A DNA stretch of 64,000 nucleotides from positions 48,415,598 through 48,479,597 of the forward strand of contig CM039464.1 in the NCBI GenBank assembly GCA_022414725.1, in the 5' to 3' direction. Positions 32,901 through 46,600 of this stretch are shown here, in pieces. Each line of letters starts with the position of its first letter. Position 1 is the stretch's first letter. The translations under genes were made by a program, and so were the position numbers. Below the pieces are notes generated by a model. It worked only from the letters and a program-made list of their open reading frames with translations, did no database searches and was not told the DNA's origin. The DNA is from Microglena sp. YARC. Taxonomy: Eukaryota > Chlorophyta > Chlorophyceae > Chlamydomonadales > Chlamydomonadaceae.

Positions 32901-35900
32901 GTGTACCAAATTGACCCTCTGTTTCCCGAGGGTTTGCGGGTAGGTGTCACTGCTAATTGGGATATGTGTCACTGCCACTAGGGGGGGTATACTGTATATT
33001 TGGGGCTTACAAGGGTGTATTCTGGGTGGGAAGGGTGACGTAAGAGGCTGAAAAGGGTGCCAGACCTGTGGCTCTGACTGCGCCTGCGCCTATGCCGAGT
33101 CTGTGATATTAAGGCGACAGTGACACGTCATACATCCCAATCTTCCAGAAACGTCCATCTGGTAGAATCCACGCAGAATCCACATGCCTTTTGTCGATAA
33201 CTAGCCGATGCTTGTTGTTTATTTCATACAACCGACGCTTGTTGTTCATTTGAAGGTTGCACGCAGTCGCTGGCTGCTTCAACCACACGTCTGTGTATGA
33301 CGCATTGTTGTGCACCCTTGCCCATGCCTGCGCCCGTGCCTGTGCCTAAGTCTGAGCCTGTACCTGCACAATGCTTGGTCCTAGTACAGAAATAGTAGGG
33401 TGCCCTGGTGGTCCCCTGGAGGTCGGCCCTGGGGCTCGTGTGTTGTTTATGACTTGTGTTGAAGTCCGTGGCTGTGAGTTGTTGACAGAGTTAGGGAAAT
33501 GGGAGAAGACCGAGACGAGAGTTGATCAACCTGGATGCTTAACAGGGCCAGAGGCGATACACAAAGTAGAGTCAATGGCGGCAGACCAGTAACCCTAAGG
33601 GTACGGTCCAGGGTGATCGAGAGACAAATATAAGTATATAACAGGTAACGCTGAAACTCCACCTGTTCTAACTGTCAAGGTATTGATACTTTTAGACCTT
33701 ATACTGAAAATAAATCTCAATTCAAAAAGCAAGAGAAATAAATCTAAGGGGAAGACATCCTCAAGGGCAACACCGATACTTCCAATATCATAATATGATT
33801 TAACCAACCTAAATGTTCATCTACGGGGGGGGAAAGAGTGCAATTCAAAATGACACACTCCACCTATCTCAAGTAACCTCTACAAATGCCAATCAGGGCA
33901 AATAGAGGGAAACCTTTACTCAGACCACGCAGGCTCCATCCAGGTGTAACGTACGAAAACCAGGTGTGAAATCTCCCCATAATCAGGAAAAATCATACCA
34001 AAGTAAAATTCCTAACAGAGCTACCAGCGAGGTAGTCATAACCAGAGACTCAAGGCAAAATCAACCAAGAAAATACAGTGCAACAGGTCTATACAAACTG
34101 CATTCCCATTCACCATCTCAACAGGACTGGAGTCGTACAACACTCATGGTGAAGCAAGGGGCAGTATACCTGAAGCGAACCTAGAAAAATACTTCAGATC
34201 ATCCACCACTCTGCGTCGCTTGATGCTTATGCCAATTGTACTCAATGCCAGTTTGCCCTTGCCCATGCCTGCGCCCGTGCCTGTGCCTAAGTCTGAGCCT
34301 GTACCTGCACAATGCTTGGTCTAGTACAGAAACGAGCAACAGACCACAGAAACGAGAAACGAGAAACGTGAACAGCGAGTTCCGAAAGATGCCGAGCCAC
34401 GGAACGTGTCGGTGACACGTCACCAGGGTCACGCCTTCGAGAAGCTTCTCTCCAGATCTCTACTTTGGGTGCCTGGGGACAGGCCAGAACAGGGCCTCCT
34501 GCAGTTTCTTTCACTGTAACAAATTTCGCAACATGAATACCACTCAGTTGCCGTGCTTTGGTTTGCATTCTTCGTGCTATTCTCAATTCTTCGACCCTTC
34601 AAACATGAGGAATATTGAAGCTGCTTTTAATAGGCGAGTACAGGGCCAAGTACGCGCGGTGGACCGCGCTGTCCATTGTGGCGATACGTACAGGTTGGAC
34701 AGTGTTGATGAAGGGGCGGCAACGAACTGGGGAGGAGGATGCAACCTTGTTGGTCTTCGTGCTCGCGCCACACCTCCGCCGGTGCGTTTTTTCATACCTG
34801 GACTTGAGTGTGTGCATGTTGGACTGATTTGTGTTTACCGATTTGTACGCGCGTGTCATTGGTTTATGGTGTTCGATAAAGAGCGTAATCATGCGCTGGT
34901 TTTGTTTGTTTTTCACCCACCATCTAGTAGGATGGATCTGTGGCGTGTACATCTGGAGGGGGATGGTTAAGCATAGCTGTGTCGATATACGTAGCATACC
35001 TTGCAATGCGATTTGTTTGTTTGTGGCAGCGTCATTGGTTTTGTAATCTTGCGCTGGTTTTTTTCCCCTCACGAGGCACCACGCAGGATCTGTGACGTGT
35101 ACAGTTGGAGGGGGATACTTATGTTAAAATCAGGGCTGTGCCGATATCCGATATCCTTCGCGCGGCTAGTTCGGCAGGAACGCGTAACTAGGTGGTTATT
35201 TACTTAACACCATACCTAGTGGTATCTTTCAGTTGGTCGCCCTCCTAAGGGGGACAGACGGACAGACCTATGCGATACTTATGCGAAATCGTGCTGTTTT
35301 TTCACATCATCAAATCTTCACATCTTCAAATTTTCAAGAACGCCGGTCAAAGTTGCCGGTTAATCTGACTGTCCTGAAATCTTACCGACTCGTTCGATTC
35401 CCGTCGGGGGCGGATTACCTCTGAGGGCACTTTTTCACGTACGAATCTCAGGGTTGCAGACTGTGGACGCGGCGTTTTCATTTGTCGTTTCCCTCCTGTC
35501 CTGTGGACTCAGTCTAGGGACCTGGAGCATGTCTACGATTTCCCCTTCAAGAATTCGCTTCTTTGTGACTCTAGTAGCTCATTGCATCAGCGCATTGTCC
35601 TTGACAAGGAAATCTGCTCTTTCGCACTAGTTCCTGCAGGTTGCGAAGCAGCAACTGTAGCCTCGGGAGTTACTGCACCTGCCTCCATGGAACTTCGGGA
35701 AGACAGTGAGCTAATAAGTTCATTAGCCTTACAGGCCACCAAGTTGAATAATAATGCCATGCCATGCTACATTGATTCTTGACCCCCCCAATATTAAATT
35801 GTACGGATAAGTAAGCAACTGCTTGTGCATCCATCACCAAGGAGGCTGACACTGCTGCTTGACGAACATTACACTACCCCCGGGGCCGACCTCCAGGGGA

Positions 35901-36957
35901 CCCGCCAGGGCCCCCTACTATTTTACCATGGTGTTATGTACCGAGGCCTTGAAGAGATGAATAGGTAAAGGGTGGTTCTTTGTATAACTAAAACCACGGT
36001 ATAGCCCAGGTAGTCCCCCGCGACCTGTGACGCAAACGACGCAAACGACACAGGCTGGCAGGCACCGGGCAGGAAGGAATGTGTGCTGAAGTGGCCCGCG
36101 GAACCAAGTTATGTGTATGCATATCTTTGTGTTTCCCCAGACTTTTACCCCTATACCTTTGTGTTAGGTAAACAGCAGAGGCGAGGCAGGATTATCCAGG
36201 ACATTCAAGAAATAGGTAACGTGAGGCACACCCGGGGCAAAGGGGCACCGGCCAGGACCGAGCTAGGCTTTTAGCGACCTGTGGCACACCTGTTGAAACG
36301 ACGCCCCGAACAAAATGACTTGAATCCTGATTTCTTTGTTTTCTGTAGCAGGGCGAGGAATGTGACCTTGTCATTGGCTGTCTTGAGAACGGTCACGCAA
36401 GCAACAGCAGTGTGTGAGATGGGGTTCAGCACTGTAGATGTGTGTGGCCATCGCTTAAATTGCCTTAAATTGCCTGTTCCGGAGTGTGGCGAATGGGCTT
36501 CCTGATGTGAAGAAGACATGGCTGAGGCAACTCATGAAATGTGAGTTAGAAAAAGGATTCAGTGTTTGAATGTGTTGAGTTATGCGCTGCATTTGTTTTT
36601 TTCTTCTCCGGGGGTGCGGCGTCCATTTGTTCATTTGGCCCGCCCCAAGACCACCCGCGTTCATTTGTACTTGCATGGCCGCCGTTGTGGTGGTGGTGTG
36701 CATCCGTTTTTAATTTTCTGGGGTGGTGTTCATCCACATGAGGATGCCTGTTAGTTTTTTTTGTCCCTCGTCCCGGGTTACTGTCATTGTTGTCTTTGTT
36801 TAGATACTTCCCTATATTGTATTAGCATCCTATCCTCTTCGCCTGTGTATTGGACATTTTAATTGCTTCATCTTACGGAGCGTGGTAACGCAACGGCAGT
36901 ACCAGGACCTCACTATCAGGACAGTACAAGTCATGGCGGGCTATACGAGGAGAGGTA
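32901..36957. other. Region of dispersed direct and inverted repeats, no recognised gene
   Basis: A 78-bp near-identical direct repeat lies at 33316-33393 and 34254-34331 (CCCATGCCTGCGCCCGTGCC). An inverted pair of about 40 bp lies at 33396-33440 and 35879-35926 (GGTCCCCTGGAGGTCGGCCC). A diverged tandem duplication of about 165 bp is at 34890-35150. A tRNA T-arm-like GTTCGATTCCC is at 35390. Open frames (e.g. 34533-34970) match nothing I know. Confidence 0.45.
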
Positions 36958-39900
36958 CTAGCCTAACCGAGAGTCACTAGTGGTGTCGATTGAGGAGAAG
37001 ATGGTACCATATGTGCCGAGAAGAGTGATGTGGTGCGTGTGTGGGGCGATAGTCCAGCCAGCTTGACGGAGATAGGTGAGTAGAGGAGTGTGTTGTGCTG
37101 ACTTCGGGATGAAGGTGGCAGCATGACAGGAGTTGTGAGTGTAGCCGAGTTTCAGGAGGTGAATGATACATGAATGTTGGAGGGCTTGTAGTTGCTCCGG
37201 GGTGAGTGCGTCTGTTACAGTTGGGGGCTGAGCAGGGTTTATACCTTTAATAATGAGGAGACCGGGGTGGAGTTTGGAGAGGAGTGCCAAGGGGATAGCG
37301 GGTAGAAGCCAGGAGGGAAGACGGTGACTACAGACACCAGGGGGAAGTTTGTTACATTTAGTAGCATCAAGGATAAACAAAGAGAAGACAAGAGAGCCAG
37401 AATGAATAGCATCAAGACAAGAGAGCCAGAATGAATGAGAGACAAGAGAGCCAGAATGAATATCATCAATTGTGTAAAGCAAAGCCTTGGTATGTCTAGA
37501 AATATACTGGCCCCGTAGTTGAGGGTATGTACATGAACCAAGGATGTGACCAGCGGTGCCTAAGTCTAGGGATGGGCAGAAGGGGCAATGGTTGTCAGTG
37601 ATGTTGCCGGATGGAAGTTTGTAGGGGCATCCATGTTTGAAGGCGGTAGCGGCAGTTCAGAGTTGACTAAAGCGACAGAGGAGAACGGTTCTGCACATGG
37701 AGAAGGTGCAGGAAGTGGAGGACCACGTGTGGGAGGAGTAGGAGGGGAGGTAGTGGGCAAGTGTGGCGAGATCGCGGGTAAAAGTGGGGGTTGGGGAGGT
37801 GGGCAGGGTCATGTGAATTCAAGAGTGTGAGACGTGGATGGTGAGAGATTGTGATAAGTAGGAGATGGGGGACCATGTGGGTGAACCAGAGGGGTGGATT
37901 GGGTGGGATGGCATATGTGGCCATGCTGGGAGGAAGGAAAGGTAGTTGTTTAAATGGTGTGGGAGGACGTAAGAGCAACGGGTTGGGTAGTCCAGGGCGA
38001 GGCGGGCGCCAACACGAGCAAGGTCGTTTCCATGGGTACCGGTGTGAGACTTGACTTTTAGGAAGGAAGTGTGATGGGAGGAGTAGAGGCGGGTGAGTAT
38101 GTCAGTACGGATATTCAGCAGGAGAGGGTAGTGTTTGTTCTCGAGGAGGCCAGAAAGCGAGGGAGTACATAAAGCTACGGATGATGTAAAGACTAACAAG
38201 GGAGTCAGTGGAAATAGTTATGGGGTCTGTAGGGTGGTGGATGCACGCGTGATCGAGGTACGAGTAGATAGCGGCCAGTTTGGCGGATGGTATTGGTTCC
38301 TGCACGGCCGGTCGGGCAGACATGGAGCGTTGTGTTGGATGGGGAATGGAAAAAGGCGGCACCGAGGAGGGTGGGACGGGGGGGGGATGTGACAGCAGAT
38401 CCGTCAGTGTAGTAAGCGAGAAGGAGGGTGAGTGGAGGAGGGTGGATGATTGGCTGAAGGGGGCAGGTGGAGGTGGTGTGGATCAGGGTTGCTCTGGAGG
38501 ACACCCAGCTCTCCTCCCTGAGACATAACCAATTTTATAGCCTCCTTCCTGAGACGCAACCAATTTCATTGCCTGCGTCCTGAGACGAAACCGACCAGCA
38601 TAGCCTGCGTCCGACCCCCGTCCTACGTACCCATAGGAGTGAAGGAGGGTTGCTGGTTGGCTGATGGAAGTTGTAGAGAGGTGATGGAGGGAGGTCATCG
38701 GGCCAAGGGAGATGGGCGAATGACGATGAAGGGCCGCATGTCGGGAATGTGGAGGAGAAGAAAGTGTGGATGGGATGGGAGCGGGAAAGGAGGGACAGAG
38801 AGGGGAGGGGAGAGAAATGGGGGTCGTGGAACGTGTTGGAGATGCATACAAGGTGAATGTGGGACGAAGGGAGGGGTGGTTCCGAGGTGGATCAGGATAG
38901 TGGGAGCAAGGGGAAAGCAGGTGTAGGGTAGGGGGGGGGGAAAGTGTGGAGGATGTGAAGGAAAGGGTGGGAGTACCAGGGGGAAAGGGAGGAGTCAGAC
39001 CAGGAAGGGATGGGAAGAAGGGTGGTGGAGGGCATTTTTGATTAGGTCAGTGCTTGTTCTATTTAGCCCTTCTTATACAGTTGGGCAAGTCCCTTTAGCC
39101 TATTTGGCCTACCCCTGGACTGTAACATACATACAGGTGGATTCAAGGGCCTAGCGAATGGACTTTTCAAGGGCGGGCCGGAGAAATGGTGGGTGAGCCA
39201 AGGAAGAGCCGGTACAATGGGTTTCGAAGCAATTGGAAAGGGAGCCAAAGAGTTGGTCCTGATCGTGGGGTGAAACATAGGGGGGGGGAGTCAAGGGGCA
39301 AGTGAGCGAAGGGGGAGGAGAAACGATGGCAGAAGGGTGGGTAGTGGCGGGTGATGAGTTGGAGTGTGGTGGGTGGTAATGTGAGGGCATCTGTGCATTC
39401 TGAGGAGGCAGAGAAGGATGGGGCAAGCAGGTGGTTGGGGTAGCGGAGGAGGAGGTCAGCAACATCTTGTGTGCAAGAGCCCGAGGAAAGAATGTGGTGG
39501 CGTATTGGGTAGGTAGTTTCGTCGGGTGTGTAGCTGGAGTGGAGCCAGGTGAGTCGTTGAAGGGAGAGGGAGCCGACTGTAGAGCCTTTTGGGCGGTAGA
39601 CAAAGGCACAATCAGTATGGCGGGGAAGGAGTGGTGGGTGGGGGTGGAGGCCAATTTGCAGGGTGAATGTATGAGTAGGTTGGGTGTCACTGTTGGGATT
39701 GCAAGGAAGGGGGTTGAAGGTGAGGTGGGAGAGGGGAGGGGAATGAGAGGGGTGGGGGAGGGGGGTGGGAGGGGCCAAAGGCCTTGTAGAGGCAGGGGAA
39801 GATGGTGGTTGTCGAGTTGGAGTGTAAGTGGGGCTGTGGCTAGGCTGTAGGTACGGGTTGGGGGGTGGCTCGTGGGAAATGTAGGAGTGGCGGGAGGGTG

Positions 39901-40160
39901 GGGGAGGAAACACGGGCAGTGGGAATTGGGTGTGGTGGAGTGTGTGAACATGGGTGGAGGCAGGGGGGGAGGTCGGTGAGATTGGTGGGTGGAGAGGAGG
40001 GGGAGGGGGTAGGGGGATGGCGGTGGGGGGGATGAAGGGGGCGGGCGTAAGGAGGAGATGTCGCGTAAGGCAGCTTGCACTTGGGGGAATTGATGGCAAC
40101 TCCCTCGTTGGAGCTCCAGGTGAGCAGGCAATGCTTGCTAAGCGCATCTCCTCTTGCATG
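36958..40160 (-). mobile_element. Degenerate LINE with RNase H and CCHC-like motif
   Basis: On minus, 5-prime to 3-prime: Pro/Ser-rich ORF (about 40160-39167) with VYRPKGSTVGSLSLQRLTWL; Pro-rich middle; RNase H pieces YYTDGSAV (about 38400), ISTDSLVSLYII and KVKSHTGTHGNDLA; then CPFCPSL-x6-GHILGSC, a C-x2-C...H-x4-C knuckle near 37580; then LLKLGYTHNSCHAATF and LLGTYGTIFSS near the end. Several frameshifts separate the blocks. 38505-38640 has a TCCTGAGACGCAACCAATTT triplication. A LINE-tail repeat (39060-39136) is nested inside. Confidence 0.7.
39040..39136 (+). mobile_element. Dispersed LINE-tail repeat nested in the 37-40 kb LINE
   Basis: GTTGGGCAAGTCCCTTTAGC, CTATTTGGCCTACCCCTGGA and CTGTAACATACATAC match the 3-prime end of the fragment at 18350-19622. 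It interrupts the minus-strand LINE frame. Confidence 0.65.
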
Positions 40161-40624
40161 TTAATTCTGCGACAGACTGCTTGTGGAATGCAGTTCTTGC
40201 TGACGATAGTAGTGCCTCAAGCCACATGTTGGTGTTAGGTATGCTGAGGCGCGCAAGGCCTCAGCTGTAGACCAGCGTCAGGCCCGTAAGTAGGTAGACA
40301 AAGAATGGCAAGGAAGACAAAAATGAAGGCATTAGTCTGAGCTGGTGCGATCTGCAAAGTTTGATATGTAGCTGTATATCATTGCTTACGGAGATTCTTA
40401 TGAAGCTGCTTTGTTACGATAGCACCGTAGTAACTGTATAGCGAGTTTGGGTTATTTATATCCCAAGGGTTTCTTTTTCTGTTACCATCATTACCTAGCT
40501 ATCAGATCCAGTATGCTCTGCTACCGTCTCCATCAGACTTCTCCTTCAACAGTTCTTTTTTTCCACCTGCCCACATAAATTCAATCGATCGTCTGATCAG
40601 CAGAATTATGGCCCCCACGTCTGT
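40161..40624. other. Repeat-related flank before the 19/20-bp array
   Basis: 40195-40555 shares GCCTCAAGCCACATGTT and TATGCTCTGCTACCGTCTCC with 32520-32880. No gene. Confidence 0.45.
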
Positions 40625-40634
40625 TGTGAATTGA

Positions 40635-43600
40635 CCCCTGTACAAGGGTTGTGCAGCCCTACAAGGGTTGTGCAGCCCTACAAGGGGTTGTGCAGCCCTA
40701 CAAGGGGTTGTGCAGCCCTACAAGGGGTTGAGCAGCCCTATAAGGGGTTGTGCAGCCCTACAAGGGGTTGTGCAGCCCTACAAGGGGTTGTGCAGCCCTA
40801 CAAGGGGTTGTGCAGCCCTACAAGGGTTGTGCAGCCCTACAAGGGTTGTGCAGCCCTATAAGGGGTTGTGCAGCCCTATAAGGGGTTGTACAGCCCTAAA
40901 AGGGTTGTGCAGCCCTATAAGGGGTTGTGCAGCCCTACAGGGGTTGTGCATCCCTATAAGGGGTTGTGCAGCCCTACACGGGTTGTGCATCCCTACAAGG
41001 GTTGTGCAGCCCTATAAGGGGTTGTGCAGCCCTACAAGGGGTTGTGCAGACCTACAAGGGGTTGTGCAGACCTACAAGGGTTGTGCAGCCCTACAAGGGT
41101 TGTGCATCCCTACAAGGGTTGTGCAGCCCTACAAGGGTTGTGCAGCCCTACAAGGGGTTGTGGATCCCTACAAGGGTTGTGCAGCCCTACAAGGGTTGTG
41201 CAGCCCTACAAGGGTTGTGCAACCCTATAAGGGTTGTGCAGCCCTACAAGGGTTGTGCAGCCCTACAAGGGGTTGTGCATCCCTACAAGGGTTGTGCATC
41301 CCTACAAGGGTTGTGCATCCCTACAAGGGTTGTGCAGCCCTACAAGGGGTTGTGCAGCCCTACAAGGGTTGTGCATCCCTACAAGGGTCGTGCATCCCTA
41401 CAAGGGTTGTGCAGCCCTGCAAGGGTTGTGCAGCCCTACAAGGGTTGTGCAACCCTATAAGGGGTTGTGCATCCCTATAAGGGGTTGTGCAGCCCTACAA
41501 GGGTTGTACCTGCAGCCCCTATCAGGGGTTGTGCAGCCCTTACAAGGGTTGTGCAGCCCTATAAGGGGTTGTGCAGCCCTACAAGGGTTGTGCAACCATA
41601 CAAGGGTTGTGCAGCCCTACAGGGGTGTGCAGCAGCCTACAAGGGTTGTGCAGCCCTACAAGGGGTTGTGCAGCCCTACAAGGGGTTGTGCAGCCTTATA
41701 AGGGGTTGTGCAGCCCTACAAGGGGTTGTGCAGCCCTACAAGGGGTTGTGCAGCCCTACAAGGGTTGTGGTGTGCAGCCAGGGGTGTGCAGCCTATAAGG
41801 GGTTGTGCAGCCCTATAAGGGGTTGTGCAGCCCTATAAGGGGTTGTTACAAGGGTGCAGCCCTACAGGGTTGTTGTTGCAGCCCTATTGTGAGGGTTGTG
41901 CAGCCCTACAAGGGTTGTGCAGCCCTATAAGGGGTTGTGCAGCCCTACAAGGGGTTGTGCAGCCCTATAAGGGGTTGTGCAGCCCTATAAGGGTTGTGCA
42001 GCCCTATGGGGTTGTGCAGCCCTACAAGGGGTTGTGCAGCCCTACAAGGGTTGTGCAGCCCTACAAGGGTTGTGCAGCCCTATAAGGGGTTTGTGCAGCC
42101 CTACAAGGGTTGTGCATCCCTACAAAGGGTTGTGCAGCCCTACAAAGGGTTGTGCAGCCCTATAAGGGGTTGTGCAGCCCTACAAGGGGTTGTGCAGCCC
42201 TACAAGGGGTTGTGCAGCCCTACAAGGGTTGTGCAGCCCTACAAGGGTTGTGCAGCCCTACAAGGGTTGTGCAGCCCTACAAGGGTTGTGCAGCGGTTGT
42301 GCAGCCTACAAGGGTTGTGCAGCCCCTACAAGGGTTGTGCAGCCCTACAAGGGTTGTGCAGCCCTACAAGGGTTGTGCAGCCCTACAAGGGTTGTGCAGC
42401 CCTACAAGGGGTTGTGCAGCCCTACAAGGGGTTGTGCAGCCCTACAAGGGGTTGTGCATCCCTACAAGGGTTGTGCATTTGTGCAGCCCTACAAAGGGTT
42501 GTGCAGCCCTATTTGTGCAGCCCTACAAGGGGTTGTGCAGCCCTACAAGGGTTGTGCAGCCCTACACAAGGGGTTGTGCAGCCCTACAAGGGTTGGTGCA
42601 GCCCTACAAGGGTTGTGCAGCCCTATCAGGGGTTGTGCAGCCCTACAAGGGTTGTGCAGCCCTACAAGGGGTTGTGCAGCCCTATAAGGGTTGTGCAGCC
42701 CTACAAGGGTTGTGCAGCCCTACAAGGGGTTGTGCAGCCCTACAAGGGTTGTGCAGCCCTACAAGGGGTTGTGCAGCCCTACAAGGGTTGTGCAGCCCTA
42801 CAAGGGTTGTGCAGCCCTACAAGGGGTTGTGCAGCCCTATAAGGGGTTGTGCAGCCCTACAAGGGTTGTGCAGCCCTACAAGGGGTTGTGCAGCCCTACA
42901 AGGGTTGTGCAGCCCTATAAGGGTTGTGCAGCCCTACAAGGGTTGTGCAGCCCTACAAGGGTTGTGCAGCCCTACAAGGGTTGTGCAGCCCTACAAGGGT
43001 TGTGCAGCCCTATAAGGGTTGTGCAGCCCTACAAGGGGTTGTGCAGCCCTACAAGGGTTGTGCAGCCCTATAAGGGGTTGTGCAGCCCTACAAGGGTTGT
43101 GCAGCCCTAGAAGGGGTTGTGCAGCCCTACAAGGGTTGTTGCAGCCCTACAAGGGTTGTGCAGCCCTACATTGTGCAGCCCTATAGGGGTTGTGCAGCCC
43201 TACAAGGGTTGTGCAGCCCTACAAGGTTGTGCAGCCCTACAAGGGTTGTGCAGCCCTATAAGGGGTTGTGCAGCCCTACAAGGGGTTTTGTGCAGCCCTA
43301 CAAGGGTTGTGGCAGCCCTATAAGGGTTGTGCAGCCCTACAAGGGGTTGTTGCAGCCCTACAAGGGTTGTGCAGCCCTATAAGGGTTGTGCCTATAACAA
43401 GGGGTTGTGCAGCCCTACAAGGGTTGTGCAGCCCTACAAGGGTTGTGCAGCCCTACAAGGGTTGTGCAGCCCTACAAGGGTTGTGCAGCCCTATGCAGCC
43501 CTACAAGGGTTGTCAGCCCTACAAGGGTTGTGCAGCCCTACAAGGGTTGTGCAGCCCTACAAGGGTTGTGCAGCCCTACAAGGGTTGTGCAGCCCTATAA

Positions 43601-46600
43601 GGGGTTGTGCAGCCCTACAAGGGTTGTGCAGCCCTACAAGGGTTGTGCAGCCCTACAAGGGTTGTGCAGCCCTACAAGGGTTGTGCAGCCCTACAAGGGT
43701 TGTGCAGCCCTACAAGGGTTGTGCAGCCCTACAAGGGTTGTGCAGCCCTACAAGGGTTGTGCAGCCCTACAAGGGTTGTGCAGCCCTACAAGGGTTGTGC
43801 AGCCCTACAAGGGGTTGTGCAGCCCTACAAGGGTTGTGCAGCCCTATAAGGGTTGTGCAGCCCTACAAGGGTTGTGCAGCCCTACAAGGGTTGTGCAGCC
43901 CTACAAGGGGTTGTGCATCCCTACAAGGGTTGTGCACCCCAAGGGTTGTGCAGCCCTACAAGGGTTGTGCAGCCCTACAAGGGGTTGTGCAGCCCTACAA
44001 GGGTTGTGCAGCCCTACAAGGGTTGTGCAGCCCTACAAGGTTGTGCAGCCCCTACAAGGGTTGTGCAGCCCTAAAGGGTTGTGCAGCCCTACAAGGGTTG
44101 TGCAGCCCTACAAGGGGTTGTGCAGCCCTACAAGGGTTGTGCAGCCCTACAAGGGTTGTGCAGCCCTACAAGGGGTTGTTGCAGCCCTACAAGGGTTGTG
44201 CAGCCCTACAAGGGTTGTGCAGCCCTACAAGGGTTGTTGCAGCCCTACAAGGGTTGTGCAGCCCTATCAGGGGTTGTGCAGCCCTACAAGGGGTTGTGCA
44301 TCCCTACAAGGGGTTGTGCAGCCCTATAAGGGGTTTGTGCAGCCCTACAAGGGTTTGTGCAAGCCCTACAAGGGTTGTGCAGCCCTACAAGGTTGCAGCC
44401 CTACAAGGGGTTGTGCAGCCCTACAAGGGGTTGTGCAGCCCTACAAGGGGTTGTGCAGCCCTATAAGGGGTTGTGCAGCCCTACAAGGGTTGTGCAGCCC
44501 TATAAGGGGTTGTGCAGCCCTATAAGGGGTTGTGCAGCCCTACAAGGGTTGTGCAGCCCTACAAGGGTTGTGCAGCCCTACAAGGGTTGTGCAGCCCTAT
44601 AAGGGGTTGTGCAGCCCTACAAGGGTTGTGCAGCCCTATAAAGGGGTTGTGCAGCCCTACAAGGGTTGTGCAGCCCTACAAGGGGTTGTGCAGCCCTACA
44701 AGGGGTTGTGCAGCCCTACAAGGGTTGTGCAGCCCTACAAGGGGTTGTGCAGCCCTATAAGGGGTTGTGCAGCCCTATAAGGGGTTGTGTAGCCCTATAA
44801 GGGGTTGTGCAGCCCTACAAGGGGTTGTGCAGCCCTACAAGGGGTTGTGCAGCCCTACAAGGGGTTGTGCAGCCCTATAAGGGGTTGTGCAGCCCTACAA
44901 GGGTTGTGCAGCCCTATAAAGGGGTTGTGCACAAGCCCCTACAAGGGTTGTGCAGCCCTATAAGGGGTTGTGCAGCCCTACAAGGGGTTGTGCAGCCCTA
45001 GCAAGGGTTGTGCAGACCCTACAAGGGGTTGTGCAGCCCTATAAGGGTTGTTGGTGCAGCCCTACAAGGGTTGTGCAGCCCTACAAGGGGTTGTGCAGCC
45101 CTACAAAGGGTTGTTGCAGCCCTACAAGGGTTGTGCAGCCCTATAAGGGGTTGTGTGCAGCCCTACAAGGGGTTGTGCAGCCCTACAAGGGGTTGTGCAG
45201 CCCTACAAGGGTTGTGCAGCCCAACAAGGGTTGTGCAGCCCTATACAAGGGTTGTTGCAGCCCTACAAGGGGTTGTGCAGCCCTAACAAGGGTTGTGCAG
45301 CCCTGGGTTGTGCAGCCCTTACAAGGGTTGTGCAGCCCTACAAGGGGTTGTGCAGCCCTAAGGGGTTGTGCAGCCCTACAAGGGGTTGTGCAGCCCTATA
45401 AGGGGTTGTGCAGCCCTACAAGGGGTTGTGCAGCCCTACAAGGGGTTGTTGCAGCCCTTACAGGGTTGTGCATATAAAGGGGTTGTGCAGCCTATAAGGG
45501 GTTGTGCAGCCCTACAAGGGTATTGCAGCCCTACAAGGGGTTGTGCAGCCCTATAAGGGGTTGTGCAGCCTACAAAGGGTTGTACAGACCTATAAGGGTT
45601 GTGCAGCCCTGGGTGTGCAGCCCTACAAGGGGTTGTGCAGCCCTACAAGGGTTGTGCAGCCCTATAAGGGGTTGTGCAGCCCTATTACAAGGGTTGTGCA
45701 GCCCTACAAGGGTTGTACCTGCAGCCCTACAAGGGGTTTGTGCAGGCCCTAACAAGGGTAGGGGTTGTGCAGCCCTAGGATTGTGGTGAAGGGGTTGTGC
45801 AGCCCTACAAGGGTAAGGGGGTTGTTGCGCCCTAAGGGTTGTGCCCCTACAAGGGTTGTGCAGCCCTATAAGGGTGTGCAGCCCTACAAGGGGTTGGCAG
45901 CCCTACAAGGGTTGTGCAGCCTACAAGGGGTTTTGTGCAGCCCTACAAGGGTTGTGCAGCCCTACAAGGGTTGTGCAGCCCTACAAGGGTTGTGCAGCCC
46001 TATAAGGGGTTGTGCAGCCCTACAAGGGTTGTGCAGCCCTATCAGGGGTTGTGCAGCCCTATAAGGGGTTGTGCAGCCCTATAAGGGGTTTGTTGCAGCC
46101 CTACAAGGGTTGTGCAGCCCCTTGAGGGTGCATACAAGGGTTTGTGCAGCCCTACAAGGGGTTGTGCAGCTAAGGGTACAATGGGTGTGCAGCCCTACAA
46201 GGGTTGTGCAGCCCTACAAGGGTTGTGCAGCCCTAAAGGGTGTGCAGCCCTGCAGCCCTATAAGGGGTTGTGCAGGCCTACAAGGGTTGTGCCCCTACAA
46301 GGGTTGTGCAGCCCTACAAGGGTTTGTGCAGCCCTATAAGGGCTTGTGCAGCCCTACAACAAGGGTTGTGCATCCCTATAAGGGTTGTTGCAGCCCTACA
46401 AGGGTTGTGCAGCCCTAAAGGGTTGTGCAGCCCTACAAGGGTTGTGCAAAGCCCTAAAGGGTTGTGCGCAGCCCTATAAGGGTTGTGCAGCCCTACAAGG
46501 GTTGTTGTGGCAGCCCTACAGGGTTGTGCAGCTATAAGGGTTTGCAGCCATAAGGGGTTGTGCAGCCCTACAAGGGTTGTGTGCAGCCATTACAGGCACA

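Noticed and set aside
34533..34970. Cellular gene encoding a 145-residue protein
   Set aside because: No recognisable motif, surrounded by repeats, no convincing splice or start evidence; kept only as part of the repeat region.
37566..39000. Plus-strand Gly-rich proteins opposite the LINE
   Set aside because: They are shadows of the Pro-rich minus-strand LINE frames.
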